Source: Actinomycetota bacterium
GTDB taxonomy: Bacteria; Actinomycetota; Thermoleophilia; Gaiellales; Gaiellaceae
Length of the DNA: 6,816 nucleotides
Assembly: GCA_016870235.1 (NCBI GenBank)
Contig: VGCB01000154.1
Span: 1-6,816, forward strand
Direction of reading: 5' to 3'
Shown here: positions 1-5,946 of the stretch, piece after piece
Layout: every line of letters begins with the position of its first letter
How positions within the stretch are numbered: position 1 is the stretch's first letter
Notes under the pieces: model-generated
Told to the model about the DNA's origin: nothing
Seen by the model: the letters and a program-made list of their open reading frames with translations, nothing else
Database searches by the model: none
Program-made: the position numbers and the translations under genes

Positions 1-825
1 CTCGACCTCGCGGCGCTCAGCCCGCTCGGCGGCCACGCGGAACGCCTCCTCGTCCTCGGCTCCCTCGCGCTCGCCGGCGCCGCCGTGGTGCTCGGTGGGC
101 AGACGCTGCGGAGGCGGGGAGCGCGTCGCGCCCTCGTCCCCGTCCTCGGTGGGCTCGGCGTGCTCCACCTGATCGGCATCGCGGCCAGGATCGGCGACGG
201 AGGGTGGGAGGGACCGAGTGCCGCCGCCACCCTCCTCTTCCCGGGCGTCGCCTTCGCCGGTGCCTACGCCCTGTGGCACTGGACACCGCGCGCTCCCGTC
301 GCGGCGCCTCCGTCGACGCGGGCGGCCGTCGTCGCCGCAGCCCTCGTCGTCACGCCGCTGATCGGCATCGCCCTCGGCTCCGGGCCCGATCGGCTGCCGA
401 CGGAGGAGGCCCGGCTCACGTCGCGGGCGACCGACGTCCACGACGTCGAGGCCGCGCGCTGGGCGGCCCGCGAGCTCGGGGCCGGCAACCGGATCGCAGT
501 CTCGGGCGACGCGGCCGCCGTGTTCGCCGCCTACGGCGATCAGTGGACGATCGACGCCGGCCGCGGCGCCGCGAGCGCCCGGCTCGTGCCGCCCGCCGGG
601 ACGCCGGCCGAGCTCGAGACGCTGCGCCGTCGCGGCGTCCGCTACGCCGTCGTCGACAGGCGCGGAGCTCCGCGCGACCCTGAGACCCGGTCGGGAGCGT
701 CACGCCCCATGCCGCCGGTCGCGACGGCGGGGACGAGCTGGGAGGACGTCGACGGCGTCGACCGCGTGTTCGACGACGGTGTGCTCGTCGTCTTCGACCT
801 GAAACGGGGCACCGGTGGGTCGTGA
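1..825 (+). CDS. C-terminal part of a polytopic membrane protein, GT-C glycosyltransferase-like
   Basis: The frame is open from the first base, so this is the last 274 codons of a longer gene whose start lies outside the window; the in-frame GTG at 85 is internal. Visible residues 15-33, 39-57, 69-91 and 102-123 are hydrophobic and look like four membrane helices. Residues about 125-274 are hydrophilic. That tail has the pattern common at the C-terminus of membrane glycosyltransferases and related surface-polysaccharide proteins: an AARWAARELG helix, then a strand (NRIAVSGD), then LRRRGVRYAVVD. The catalytic N-terminal loops are not in the window, so the enzyme class is inferred. It overlaps the next gene by 11 nt, which suggests translational coupling. 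A role in building or exporting a cell-envelope glycan is likely but unproven. Confidence 0.6.
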   Translation, partial: LDLAALSPLGGHAERLLVLGSLALAGAAVVLGGQTLRRRGARRALVPVLGGLGVLHLIGIAARIGDGGWEGPSAAATLLFPGVAFAGAYALWHWTPRAPVAAPPSTRAAVVAAALVVTPLIGIALGSGPDRLPTEEARLTSRATDVHDVEAARWAARELGAGNRIAVSGDAAAVFAAYGDQWTIDAGRGAASARLVPPAGTPAELETLRRRGVRYAVVDRRGAPRDPETRSGASRPMPPVATAGTSWEDVDGVDRVFDDGVLVVFDLKRGTGGS

Positions 826-1573
826 GCTTCGCCGGCTGGCGCCGGCGGCCGTCGCCTTCGCGGCCGCCGTCGTGGTGCTGGCCGAGCCCTCGCAGCCGTT
901 CCGGGGCCTCGCCGCGCTCCTCCTCGTCGCCGTGCTCCCCGGCCTGGCGCTGACGGCGGTCCTAACCAAGCGTGCGCCCTGGCCGGCGGAGCGCCTCGTC
1001 GTCGTGCTGGCGTCGAGCCTCGCCGTCGTGATCGGCGGCGGCCTTCTCCTCGATCGCCTGCCCGGTGGGCTGTCGGAGGGATCGTGGATCGTCCTTCTCG
1101 CGTACACGACGGTGGCCGTCGTCGGGATCGGAGCACTGCGGCCCGGCCGCGGCTACGTGACCCGGCGGCTGCGGCGGAGCGCGGTGCCACGACCGACCAC
1201 GCGCCAGGCAGTGCTCCTCCTGGCAGCGGCAGGGCTCGCCGCGACCGCGGTCGGGATCGCGAAGGCAGCGGCCGAGGACGCCCGCGGCGCACAGCCGGTC
1301 GTGCAGCTCTGGATGCTGCAGGAGCGTGGGCCGGTGACGACGCGACTCTCGATCGGCGTCGACGCGATACACGCGCCGGAGGGGCTCTACCGGCTCGAGG
1401 TGCGAGCCGGGGACGGGGCGCCGACGGCGTGGCAGGTGCCGATCGACGGCCCGACGAACTGGCGCGCGATCGTGGAGCTCCCGCGCGGCGAGCGCCAGCG
1501 GGTCGACGCGCGGCTCTACGCCGAGACGGGCCCCGGCGACGCGGTCCGCCACGTCCGCCAGTGGGTGCGGTGA
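815..1573 (+). CDS. DUF1616-like polytopic membrane protein
   Basis: A 252-residue protein starting at GTG 815, inside the end of the upstream gene, with no strong Shine-Dalgarno site, so coupled translation is likely. Hydrophobic segments lie at about residues 9-23, 30-50, 60-80, 90-108 and 130-150. The stretch around residues 35-75, with the VLPGLALTAVL motif, a basic/proline break (TKRAPWPAERL) and then another helix beginning with a serine-rich turn, resembles the N-terminal core of DUF1616 membrane proteins. Residues 160-252 form a soluble, beta-rich tail with alternating hydrophobic residues (LYRLEVRAG, WRAIVELP), probably outside the membrane. Function is unknown; DUF1616 proteins are often found in surface-polysaccharide loci, and the upstream partner fits that. 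It ends 10 nt before the convergent MOSC gene. The family call is by eye from motif shape. Confidence 0.6.
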   Translation: MGRELRRLAPAAVAFAAAVVVLAEPSQPFRGLAALLLVAVLPGLALTAVLTKRAPWPAERLVVVLASSLAVVIGGGLLLDRLPGGLSEGSWIVLLAYTTVAVVGIGALRPGRGYVTRRLRRSAVPRPTTRQAVLLLAAAGLAATAVGIAKAAAEDARGAQPVVQLWMLQERGPVTTRLSIGVDAIHAPEGLYRLEVRAGDGAPTAWQVPIDGPTNWRAIVELPRGERQRVDARLYAETGPGDAVRHVRQWVR

Positions 1574-1613
1574 ACGCGCCGCGTCAGCGCCCGACCCGGA
1601 CCGGGTCGCCCAC
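1561..1613. terminator. Possible bidirectional hairpin between convergent genes
   Basis: A perfect inverted repeat CGACCCGG / CCGGGTCG lies at 1592-1599 and 1601-1608. It may be extended by GTGGGTGCG (1561-1569) pairing with CGCCCAC (1607-1613). It covers the 10-nt gap where the DUF1616-like gene and the MOSC gene meet tail to tail, a position where both transcripts need to stop. There is no U-tract on either strand, and part of the repeat is explained by the MOSC C-terminal GDPVRVGR codons, so this is a weak call. Confidence 0.25.
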
Positions 1614-2363
1614 CCTGATCGACCCGGGAGCGGCGACGGTCGCATAGACCCCGAGCGGCGGCTCCCCTGCCGTGGTCGGCGCGCGATAGCCGAGCAGTGC
1701 GCGCAGCACGTCGTGATCGCGCTCGCGGGTGTCCGGATCACGGGCCATCAGGCCGCAGCGAGGGACGGGGTCGCCGATGCGGATCGCCGCCTCGCCGACG
1801 TCCACCTCGGAGCCGCTCCATGCGTCCTCCTCGTGAGCCGCGAGACCGGCGAGCTCGACCGTCATCCGGAAGCGCCGGGGATCGAGCCGGTCGAGGCCGA
1901 GCTCCCCTGCCAGGCGGGCGACGGAGCCGTCGCCGAGCACGGTGATCGGCCCGGGGCTGCCGATTCCGGCGGGCACGTGGAGCAGACGGAGCGGCCTGCC
2001 GGCGACGGTCGACAGCGCGTCCGCGAACTCCCCGCCGACGACGCGACCGGGAACGGGCCGGCCGGCATAGGCGTGCCCGTGGACGTCCGCGCCGAGCTCG
2101 ACCTCGCCGGCGACGACCCCGCCGGGCAGGCGAAGCTCGAGCCAGCTGCCCTCTCCGCCCTCTCCGCGCCACCGTGCGGTCGCGGTCGCGAACGGGTCGA
2201 GGTTCGCGGCGTACAGCACGCGGTCGTCGGCGTCGGCGAGGACGAAGCGCCGATCCTCGACGACGCCGTCCGCGGCGAGCGTCAGCCGGTCGACCTCCTC
2301 GAGCGCGAACCCCTTCACCGGTGTCGACCGCAGGCGCGAGACGGCGATCGCGGGGGCGCTCAC
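1584..2363 (-). CDS. MOSC domain-containing protein
   Basis: A 259-residue protein starting at GTG 2363. Residues 8-50 (RLRSTPVKGF, then DGVVEDRRFVLAD) match the MOSC N-terminal beta-barrel domain. Residues about 135-255 match the MOSC domain: RFRMTVEL at 164-171, DAWSGSEVDVG at 180-190, AAIRIGDPVPRCGL with the conserved Cys203, and DPDTRERDHDVLRAL at 209-223. In this family the conserved cysteine is thought to bind sulfur or the molybdenum cofactor; relatives include YcbX, mARC and the moco sulfurase C-terminal domain. The protein lacks the C-terminal 2Fe-2S ferredoxin domain of E. coli YcbX, so it would need a separate electron donor if it is a reductase. No signal peptide is visible, so it is probably cytoplasmic. 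It reads in the same direction as leuS, now separated from it by a 177-bp repeat element. Its substrate cannot be told from sequence. Confidence 0.88.
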   Translation of the reverse strand: MSAPAIAVSRLRSTPVKGFALEEVDRLTLAADGVVEDRRFVLADADDRVLYAANLDPFATATARWRGEGGEGSWLELRLPGGVVAGEVELGADVHGHAYAGRPVPGRVVGGEFADALSTVAGRPLRLLHVPAGIGSPGPITVLGDGSVARLAGELGLDRLDPRRFRMTVELAGLAAHEEDAWSGSEVDVGEAAIRIGDPVPRCGLMARDPDTRERDHDVLRALLGYRAPTTAGEPPLGVYATVAAPGSIRVGDPVRVGR

Positions 2364-2391
2364 GGGGTCGCGCCCGTTCCGCCGACCCGCC

Positions 2392-2447
2392 TAGTGCGGC
2401 GTCTCACAACGTTAGACCGGAAACGATTGTTGTGAGACACCGCACTA
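2392..2447. repeat. 19-bp near-perfect inverted repeat with 18-nt loop
   Basis: TAGTGCGGCGTCTCACAAC at 2392-2410 is the reverse complement of 2429-2447 with a single mismatch (position 2401 against 2438). The arms are separated by 18 nt. As RNA it would form a long hairpin on either strand, but there is no U-tract after it, so it is not a standard intrinsic terminator. The right arm is a third copy of the end sequence of the larger element at 2392-2568 and also ends in TA, so this 56-bp unit might itself be a minimal element. It could act as a transcript-stabilising or Rho-blocking 3' hairpin for leuS mRNA. Confidence 0.85.
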
Positions 2448-2568
2448 CCATGCTTGCTGCACGCCGGCCATGCCAGGACGGTACGGAGACACCGGACGGG
2501 CGTGATCCTAAAGCGGTCGCAGCGCGTTTCACCCGGTTTCGAGTGCAACACTGCGAGAAGCCGCACTA
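2392..2568. mobile_element. MITE-like non-autonomous element with TA ends
   Basis: A 177-bp segment without a convincing gene. It is bounded by inverted ends: the left end CTAGTGCGGCGTCTCACAAC (from 2391) matches the complement of the right end (2546-2569) at 19 of 24 positions, including the outer 10 bases CTAGTGCGGC. Both ends start with TA, flanked by C on the left and G on the right. Taking out one TA copy and the element restores C-TA-G, as expected for an insertion that duplicates TA inside CTAG, the habit of IS630/Tc1-mariner transposases. No transposase is present, so any movement would have been driven in trans. The right end now supplies the leuS stop codon TAG. The mobile origin is inferred; the repeats are seen directly. 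Confidence 0.5.
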
Positions 2569-5010
2569 GACGACAAGGCTCACGAGCTTGTCCGGCACGA
2601 CGATCTGCTTGCGCAGCTCCTTGCCGTCGACGTGCGCCCGGACGCGCTCGGACGCGAGCGCGATCGCGATCAGCTCCTCGCTCGGCGTCCCGGGGGCGAC
2701 GGCGAGCCGGTCGCGCACCTTCCCGTTCACCTGGACGACGACCTCGATCGTCTCGCGGGCGAGAAGGCGGGAATCGGCCTCGGGCCACGGCTGCGTCCAC
2801 AGCCGCTCGTGGCCGAGCCGTTCCCAGAGCTCCTCGGCGATGTGGGGCGCGTAGGGCTGGATCAGCGTCAGGGCCGTCTCGACGGCGAACCGCACCTCGC
2901 CGGCCCGCGCCGGGTCGTCCTTGACGCGGTAGACGTCGTTCACCAGCTCGAAGAGCGCCGCGACCGGCGTGTGGAACTGGAACCGCCGCAGGATGTCGTC
3001 GCTCACCTTGGCGATGGCGCGGTGCGCGGCGCGGATCAGCTCGCCGTCCGCGGGGATCTCGACCGGGCCTCGCTCGGCGACCTCGTGCGCCACCCGCCAG
3101 AGCCGGTCGAGCAGGCGCGCCGTGCCGTCGATGCCGGCGTCCTGCCACTCCTTGTCCGCCTCCGCGGGGCCCATGTAGAGGATGTACAGGCGCATCGCGT
3201 CGGCGCCGTACCGCTCCACCGCGTCATCCGGGGAGACGACGTTCCCCTTCGACTTCGACATCTTCGCGCCGAGGTAGTAGATCATCCCCTGCGTGAAGAG
3301 CCGGGAGAACGGCTCCCGGAAGCCGAGCAGCCCGAGGTCGTACAGCACCTTGGTGAAGAACCGCGCGTAGAGCAGGTGCAGGACGGCGTGCTCGATGCCG
3401 CCGATGTACTGCCTCACCGGCAGCCAGTAGTCGACGATCGCGCGGTCGAACGGCGCCCCGCTGTTCGCGGCGTCCGCGTAGCGCAGGAAGTACCACGACG
3501 AGTCGACGAAGGTGTCCATCGTGTCGGTCTCGCGCTCGGCAGGCCCGCCACAGCGGGGACACGTCGTCGCGACCCAGTCCTCGGCGGTGGCGAGCGGCGA
3601 CCGCCCCTTCGGCTTGTAGTCCTCGACCTCGGGCAGGAGCACGGGGAGCTGGTCGTCGGGCACCGGCACCTCGCCGCACGCAGCGCAGTGGACGATCGGG
3701 ATCGGACAGCCCCAGTAGCGCTGCCGCGAGAGCAGCCAGTCCCGCAGGCGGTAGCCGATCGTCGCCTCGCCGCGCCCCGACTCGGCGAGCCACGCGATGA
3801 TCGAGGAGATCGCCTCCGGCGTCGGCAGGCCCGAGAACTGCGCCGAGTTGACCGCGCGCGCGGCGTCCGTCTTGTCCGTCCAGGGCAGCTCGGGCTCGGA
3901 GCCGTCGACCGGCTCGACGACCCGGCGGATCTCGAGGCCGAACCGCTCGGCGAAGGCGAAGTCGCGCTCGTCGTGGCCCGGCACCGCCATGATCGCTCCC
4001 GTGCCGTACTCCATCAGCACGTAGTCCGCGACCCAGATCGGGATCCGCTCGCCGTTGACGGGGTTGATCGCATGGCGGCCGGTGAAGACGCCGTCCTTCT
4101 CCTTCGTCTCGCGCTCGACCGTCGTCTGCGCGCTCGCCCGCTGCGCATAGGCCCGAACCTCCGCCTCGTGCTCCGAGCCCGCGACGAGCGCGGCGACCAG
4201 CGGATGCTCCGGCGCCATCACGAAGAACGTGGCGCCGAAGAGCGTGTCCGGGCGGGTCGTGAACACGGGCAGCTCCTCGCCGGAGCCCTCGACCGTGAAC
4301 ACGACCCGCGCGCCCTCGGAGCGGCCGATCCAGTTCCGCTGCATCGTCAGCACGCGGTCGGGCCACGACTCGAGCAGCTCCATCTCGTCGAGCAGCGCGT
4401 CGGCGTAGTCGGTGATCTTGAAGAACCACTGCGTCAGGCTGCGGGCCTCGACCTCCGCGCCGCAGCGCTCGCAGCGTCCGTCCTCGACCTGCTCGTTGGC
4501 GAGCACGGTCTGGTCGTTCGGGCACCACTTGACCGGCGCCTCCTTGCGATAGGCGAGCCCCTTCTCGTAGAAGCGCAGGAAGATCCACTGCGTCCAGCGG
4601 TAGTAGTCGGGCTCGCACGTCGAGACCTCGCGCGACCAGTCGATCGCCCAGCCCATGCGCTTCATCTGGCGGCGGATCGCCTCGATGTTGCGGTTCGTGA
4701 TCACGCGCGGGTGGCCGCCCTCGCGGATCGCGGCGTTCTCGGCGGGAAGGCCGAAGGCGTCGTAGCCCATCGGCCGCAGCACCTTGAGGCCCTGGCGGCG
4801 GCGGATGTGCGCGAAGACGTCGCCGAGCGTGTAGTTGAACACGTGCCCCATGTGGAGCTCGCCCGACGGGTACGGCAGCATCTCGAGGATGTAGGTCGAG
4901 TCGTCGCCGCGGACGGCGCCGGGGTCCGGGTTCGCGACGACGAACGCCCGCTCGTCCTCCCAGGCCTGCTGCCACTTCGCCTCGATCGCCTTCGGGTCGT
5001 ACCGCTCCAT
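2566..5010 (-). CDS. leuS: Leucyl-tRNA synthetase
   Basis: Cytoplasmic class I synthetase that charges tRNA-Leu with leucine using ATP. The ATG at 5010 gives 814 residues beginning [14 protein letters not shown], as in bacterial LeuRS. An in-frame TTG at 5040 would add ten residues, but it lies in the U-tract of the leader terminator and is unlikely to be used. In ATG numbering: HMGH, the HIGH signature, at 53-56; zinc-type cysteines C163, C180 and C183; CP1 editing domain about 220-420 with TTRPDT at 251-256 and the editing aspartate in GHDERD at about 347; a second cysteine cluster C442, C445, C484 and C487; KMSKS at 583-587; then the tRNA anticodon-binding helical domain and the C-terminal extension ending in KLVSLVV. 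All key motifs are intact and the length is normal. A leader attenuator lies upstream. The TAG stop at 2568-2566 lies in the end repeat of the adjacent 177-bp element. The start has no strong Shine-Dalgarno site, only purine-rich sequence (AAAGAGACAGCAGAG). Confidence 0.98.
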   Translation of the reverse strand: MERYDPKAIEAKWQQAWEDERAFVVANPDPGAVRGDDSTYILEMLPYPSGELHMGHVFNYTLGDVFAHIRRRQGLKVLRPMGYDAFGLPAENAAIREGGHPRVITNRNIEAIRRQMKRMGWAIDWSREVSTCEPDYYRWTQWIFLRFYEKGLAYRKEAPVKWCPNDQTVLANEQVEDGRCERCGAEVEARSLTQWFFKITDYADALLDEMELLESWPDRVLTMQRNWIGRSEGARVVFTVEGSGEELPVFTTRPDTLFGATFFVMAPEHPLVAALVAGSEHEAEVRAYAQRASAQTTVERETKEKDGVFTGRHAINPVNGERIPIWVADYVLMEYGTGAIMAVPGHDERDFAFAERFGLEIRRVVEPVDGSEPELPWTDKTDAARAVNSAQFSGLPTPEAISSIIAWLAESGRGEATIGYRLRDWLLSRQRYWGCPIPIVHCAACGEVPVPDDQLPVLLPEVEDYKPKGRSPLATAEDWVATTCPRCGGPAERETDTMDTFVDSSWYFLRYADAANSGAPFDRAIVDYWLPVRQYIGGIEHAVLHLLYARFFTKVLYDLGLLGFREPFSRLFTQGMIYYLGAKMSKSKGNVVSPDDAVERYGADAMRLYILYMGPAEADKEWQDAGIDGTARLLDRLWRVAHEVAERGPVEIPADGELIRAAHRAIAKVSDDILRRFQFHTPVAALFELVNDVYRVKDDPARAGEVRFAVETALTLIQPYAPHIAEELWERLGHERLWTQPWPEADSRLLARETIEVVVQVNGKVRDRLAVAPGTPSEELIAIALASERVRAHVDGKELRKQIVVPDKLVSLVV

Positions 5011-5038
5011 CTCTGCTGTCTCTTTCGTCTCCAGGAAC

Positions 5039-5064
5039 AAAAAAGCCTCTCGGAAGGAGAGGCT
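5039..5064 (-). terminator. Intrinsic terminator in the leuS leader (attenuator)
   Basis: On the minus strand AGCCTCTC (5064-5057) pairs perfectly with GAGAGGCT (5051-5044) around a 5-nt CTTCC loop, followed at once by six U residues (5044-5039). This is a standard Rho-independent terminator and works only in the leuS direction. It ends 28 nt before the leuS ATG. The neighbouring genes upstream (vapB, vapC) run the other way, so there is no nearby minus-strand gene for it to terminate. It therefore most likely controls read-through into leuS. Confidence 0.85.
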
Positions 5065-5068
5065 CAGG

Positions 5069-5102
5069 GGGAGTCTGCACGGCTCTCACCGCGCTCGCTC
5101 CC
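5069..5102 (-). promoter_or_regulatory. Stable hairpin in the leuS leader, upstream of the terminator
   Basis: GGGAG (5102-5098) pairs with CTCCC (5073-5069), and GCGCGG (5094-5089) pairs with CCGTGC (5082-5077) with one G-U pair. A symmetrical 3-by-3 internal loop lies between the two stems and a 6-nt TGAGAG loop closes the hairpin. It lies between the putative leader peptide stop and the terminator, where a pause or 1:2 hairpin of a classical attenuator would be. The loop GAGAG could alternatively pair with CTCTC of the terminator's 5' arm as a short antiterminator. That pairing is weak, so the switching mechanism is not established. Confidence 0.5.
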
Positions 5103-5106
5103 TGGT

Positions 5107-5127
5107 CTATGCAAGAAGCTGCTGCAC
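5107..5127 (-). CDS. Putative leuS leader peptide (MQQLLA)
   Basis: A six-codon ORF: GTG at 5127, CAG, CAG, CTT, CTT, GCA, then TAG ending at 5107. The two tandem leucine codons are both CTT, which is uncommon in this genome's CTC/CTG-rich genes. It stands directly upstream of a hairpin and an intrinsic terminator that precede leuS, the arrangement of ribosome-mediated attenuators such as those described for branched-chain amino acid operons. A TATACT -10-like hexamer lies nine bases upstream, so translation may start very near the transcript 5' end. There is only a weak GAG for ribosome binding. In this model, slow decoding of Leu codons when charged tRNA-Leu is scarce would favour read-through into leuS. 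This is inference; the ORF is too short to be significant alone. Confidence 0.45.
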   Translation of the reverse strand: MQQLLA

Positions 5128-5136
5128 GTCGTCTCG

Positions 5137-5142
5137 AGTATA
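5137..5142 (-). promoter_or_regulatory. Candidate -10 element of the leuS leader promoter
   Basis: The minus strand reads TATACT at 5142-5137, one base from the sigma-A consensus TATAAT, in otherwise GC-rich DNA. A start about seven bases downstream would fall near 5130. That gives a leader of about 120 nt holding the small Leu-Leu ORF, the hairpin and the terminator. No good -35 hexamer is found 16-19 bases upstream. Confidence 0.4.
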
Positions 5143-5176
5143 TCGGCCAGGGTCGAGAGGTAGTGTTCCGAAGAGC

Positions 5177-5207
5177 GGATATCATTCTTCTCGATGTAGA
5201 GATATCC
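5177..5207. promoter_or_regulatory. GGATATC...GATATCC palindrome, candidate vapBC operator
   Basis: GGATATC (5177-5183) and GATATCC (5201-5207) form a perfect 7-bp inverted repeat with a 17-nt spacer. Weaker symmetry extends outside (AG at 5174-5175 against CT at 5209-5210). It lies just upstream of the vapB reading frame in a locally AT-rich patch between the divergent vapBC and leuS units. VapBC complexes typically repress their own promoter through palindromes bound by the ribbon-helix-helix antitoxin, so this is the obvious candidate site. Binding is inferred only. Confidence 0.35.
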
Positions 5208-5226
5208 TCTTGGGATCGAAGCAGCT

Positions 5227-5442
5227 ATCGCCAACCAGAAGACATCCCTCGCGATCGACCGTGAGAAGGTGGAGGAGGCCGCCCGCATCCTCGGCACGAC
5301 CACGATGGCGGCGACGGTCGACGCAGCGCTCTGGGAGGTGATCCGCCGTGACCGCAGGCGACGGCTGATCGAGCGAATCCGCACGAGCGAACGTGGCATC
5401 GGCCCCTCGCCGGAAGAGCTCGATGAGCTCCGGACTCCGTGA
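5227..5442 (+). CDS. vapB: VapB-family antitoxin, ribbon-helix-helix type, without a canonical start codon
   Basis: The frame encodes about 71 residues. A short strand (KTSLAID, about residues 5-11) is followed by helices at about 12-22 and 27-45, the ribbon-helix-helix DNA-binding fold. A charged C-terminal tail follows, ending ELDELRTP, which would wrap the toxin. The order antitoxin then PIN toxin, nine bases apart, is the standard vapBC operon layout. VapB neutralises VapC and represses the operon. The oddity is the start: in frame, ATG 5194 is followed at once by TAG 5197, and no ATG/GTG/TTG occurs before GTG 5269, which would remove the DNA-binding strand. ATC 5227, giving I/M-A-N-Q-K-T-S, stands where a typical start would be. 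I used it as the boundary; it may be a mutated ATG, a rare ATC start or a sequence error. Confidence 0.7.
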   Translation: MANQKTSLAIDREKVEEAARILGTTTMAATVDAALWEVIRRDRRRRLIERIRTSERGIGPSPEELDELRTP

Positions 5443-5451
5443 GGCGACGTG

Positions 5452-5868
5452 ATGGACGCGACGTTCCTCGCTGACACCTCGGCCTGGGCGCGCTGCAGTC
5501 TCGAGCCCGTCGAAGCGGTCTGGATCGAGCGGGTCGACGGGGACATGATCGCCATCTGTTCCCCTGTCAGGCTCGAGCTTGGCGTCAGCGCCCGATCGCG
5601 CTCGGACTGGGAGATGCTCATGGATGAGATGGATTCGATGCCGAGCGTCACCCTCGATCCGCCGGTATGTCGCCGATCCGAAGAGGTTCAGGGTCTCCTC
5701 GCAAGCACGGGCCAGCACCGAGGTCCGCGTCCCATGGATCTGCTCATAGCAGCCATCGCCGAGGCACACGATCTGACACTCCTCCACTACGACCGCCACT
5801 TCGACCTCATCGCCGAGGTGACCGGGCAGCCGATGGAGTGGCTCGCTCCCCGCGGCACGCTCGACTGA
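5452..5868 (+). CDS. vapC: VapC-family toxin, PIN-domain ribonuclease
   Basis: A 138-residue PIN-domain protein. VapC toxins are Mg-dependent endoribonucleases that cut tRNA or rRNA and stop translation until bound by VapB. All the expected acidic residues are present: D8 in FLADTSAWAR, E42 in SPVRLELG, D96 in PMDLLIAAIA and D114 in LLHYDRHFD. The toxin therefore looks catalytically intact and of normal length. ATG 5452 is chosen because GAGG at 5441-5444, overlapping the vapB stop, is seven bases away; GTG 5449 would add one residue but is only four bases from it. It follows vapB by nine bases and is probably translated with it. Its RNA target cannot be read from sequence. Confidence 0.93.
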   Translation: MDATFLADTSAWARCSLEPVEAVWIERVDGDMIAICSPVRLELGVSARSRSDWEMLMDEMDSMPSVTLDPPVCRRSEEVQGLLASTGQHRGPRPMDLLIAAIAEAHDLTLLHYDRHFDLIAEVTGQPMEWLAPRGTLD

Positions 5869-5879
5869 GCGCGACGGGA

Positions 5880-5907
5880 TTGCGCGCGGGCCGGGGCCGA
5901 GTAGGCT
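5880..5907 (+). promoter_or_regulatory. Candidate sigma-A type promoter of fba
   Basis: TTGCGC (5880-5885) and TAGGCT (5902-5907) are spaced by 16 bases and resemble -35 and -10 hexamers. They lie in the 78-bp gap between vapC and the aldolase gene. A start near 5914 would give a leader of about 33 nt containing the AAAGGA ribosome-binding site at 5933-5938, eight bases before the ATG at 5947. Confidence 0.4.
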
Positions 5908-5946
5908 TCGCCACGGAGGGCAGGCTCACACGAAAGGACTGGGAAC

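Noticed and set aside
2392..2447. Long inverted repeat as a leuS intrinsic terminator
   Set aside because: The stem is long but there is no U-tract on either side, and its end repeats and TA boundaries are better explained as element ends.
5010..5160. T-box riboswitch upstream of leuS
   Set aside because: Expected from the terminator next to a synthetase gene, but the conserved AGGGTGGNACCGCG segment is not found and the leader from the candidate promoter is only about 120 nt.
2632..5163. An 843-codon open frame on the plus strand opposite leuS
   Set aside because: It is antisense to a clear, complete LeuRS. The translation is rich in Arg, Asp, Leu and Val with no recognisable domain, as expected for shadow frames in GC-rich DNA.
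3224..5185. A 653-codon open frame on the minus strand, offset from leuS
   Set aside because: Same strand but a different frame from leuS; an Arg/Gly/Ala-rich low-complexity translation with no motif, so a compositional shadow.
5064..5799. Two overlapping minus-strand frames of about 200 codons across vapBC and the leuS leader
   Set aside because: They overlap the well-supported VapB and VapC on the opposite strand, show no family motif and would run through the leuS leader and terminator.
5869..5888. GCGC-rich inverted repeat after vapC as a terminator
   Set aside because: The pairing is short, low in complexity and lacks a U-tract; it overlaps the candidate fba promoter.
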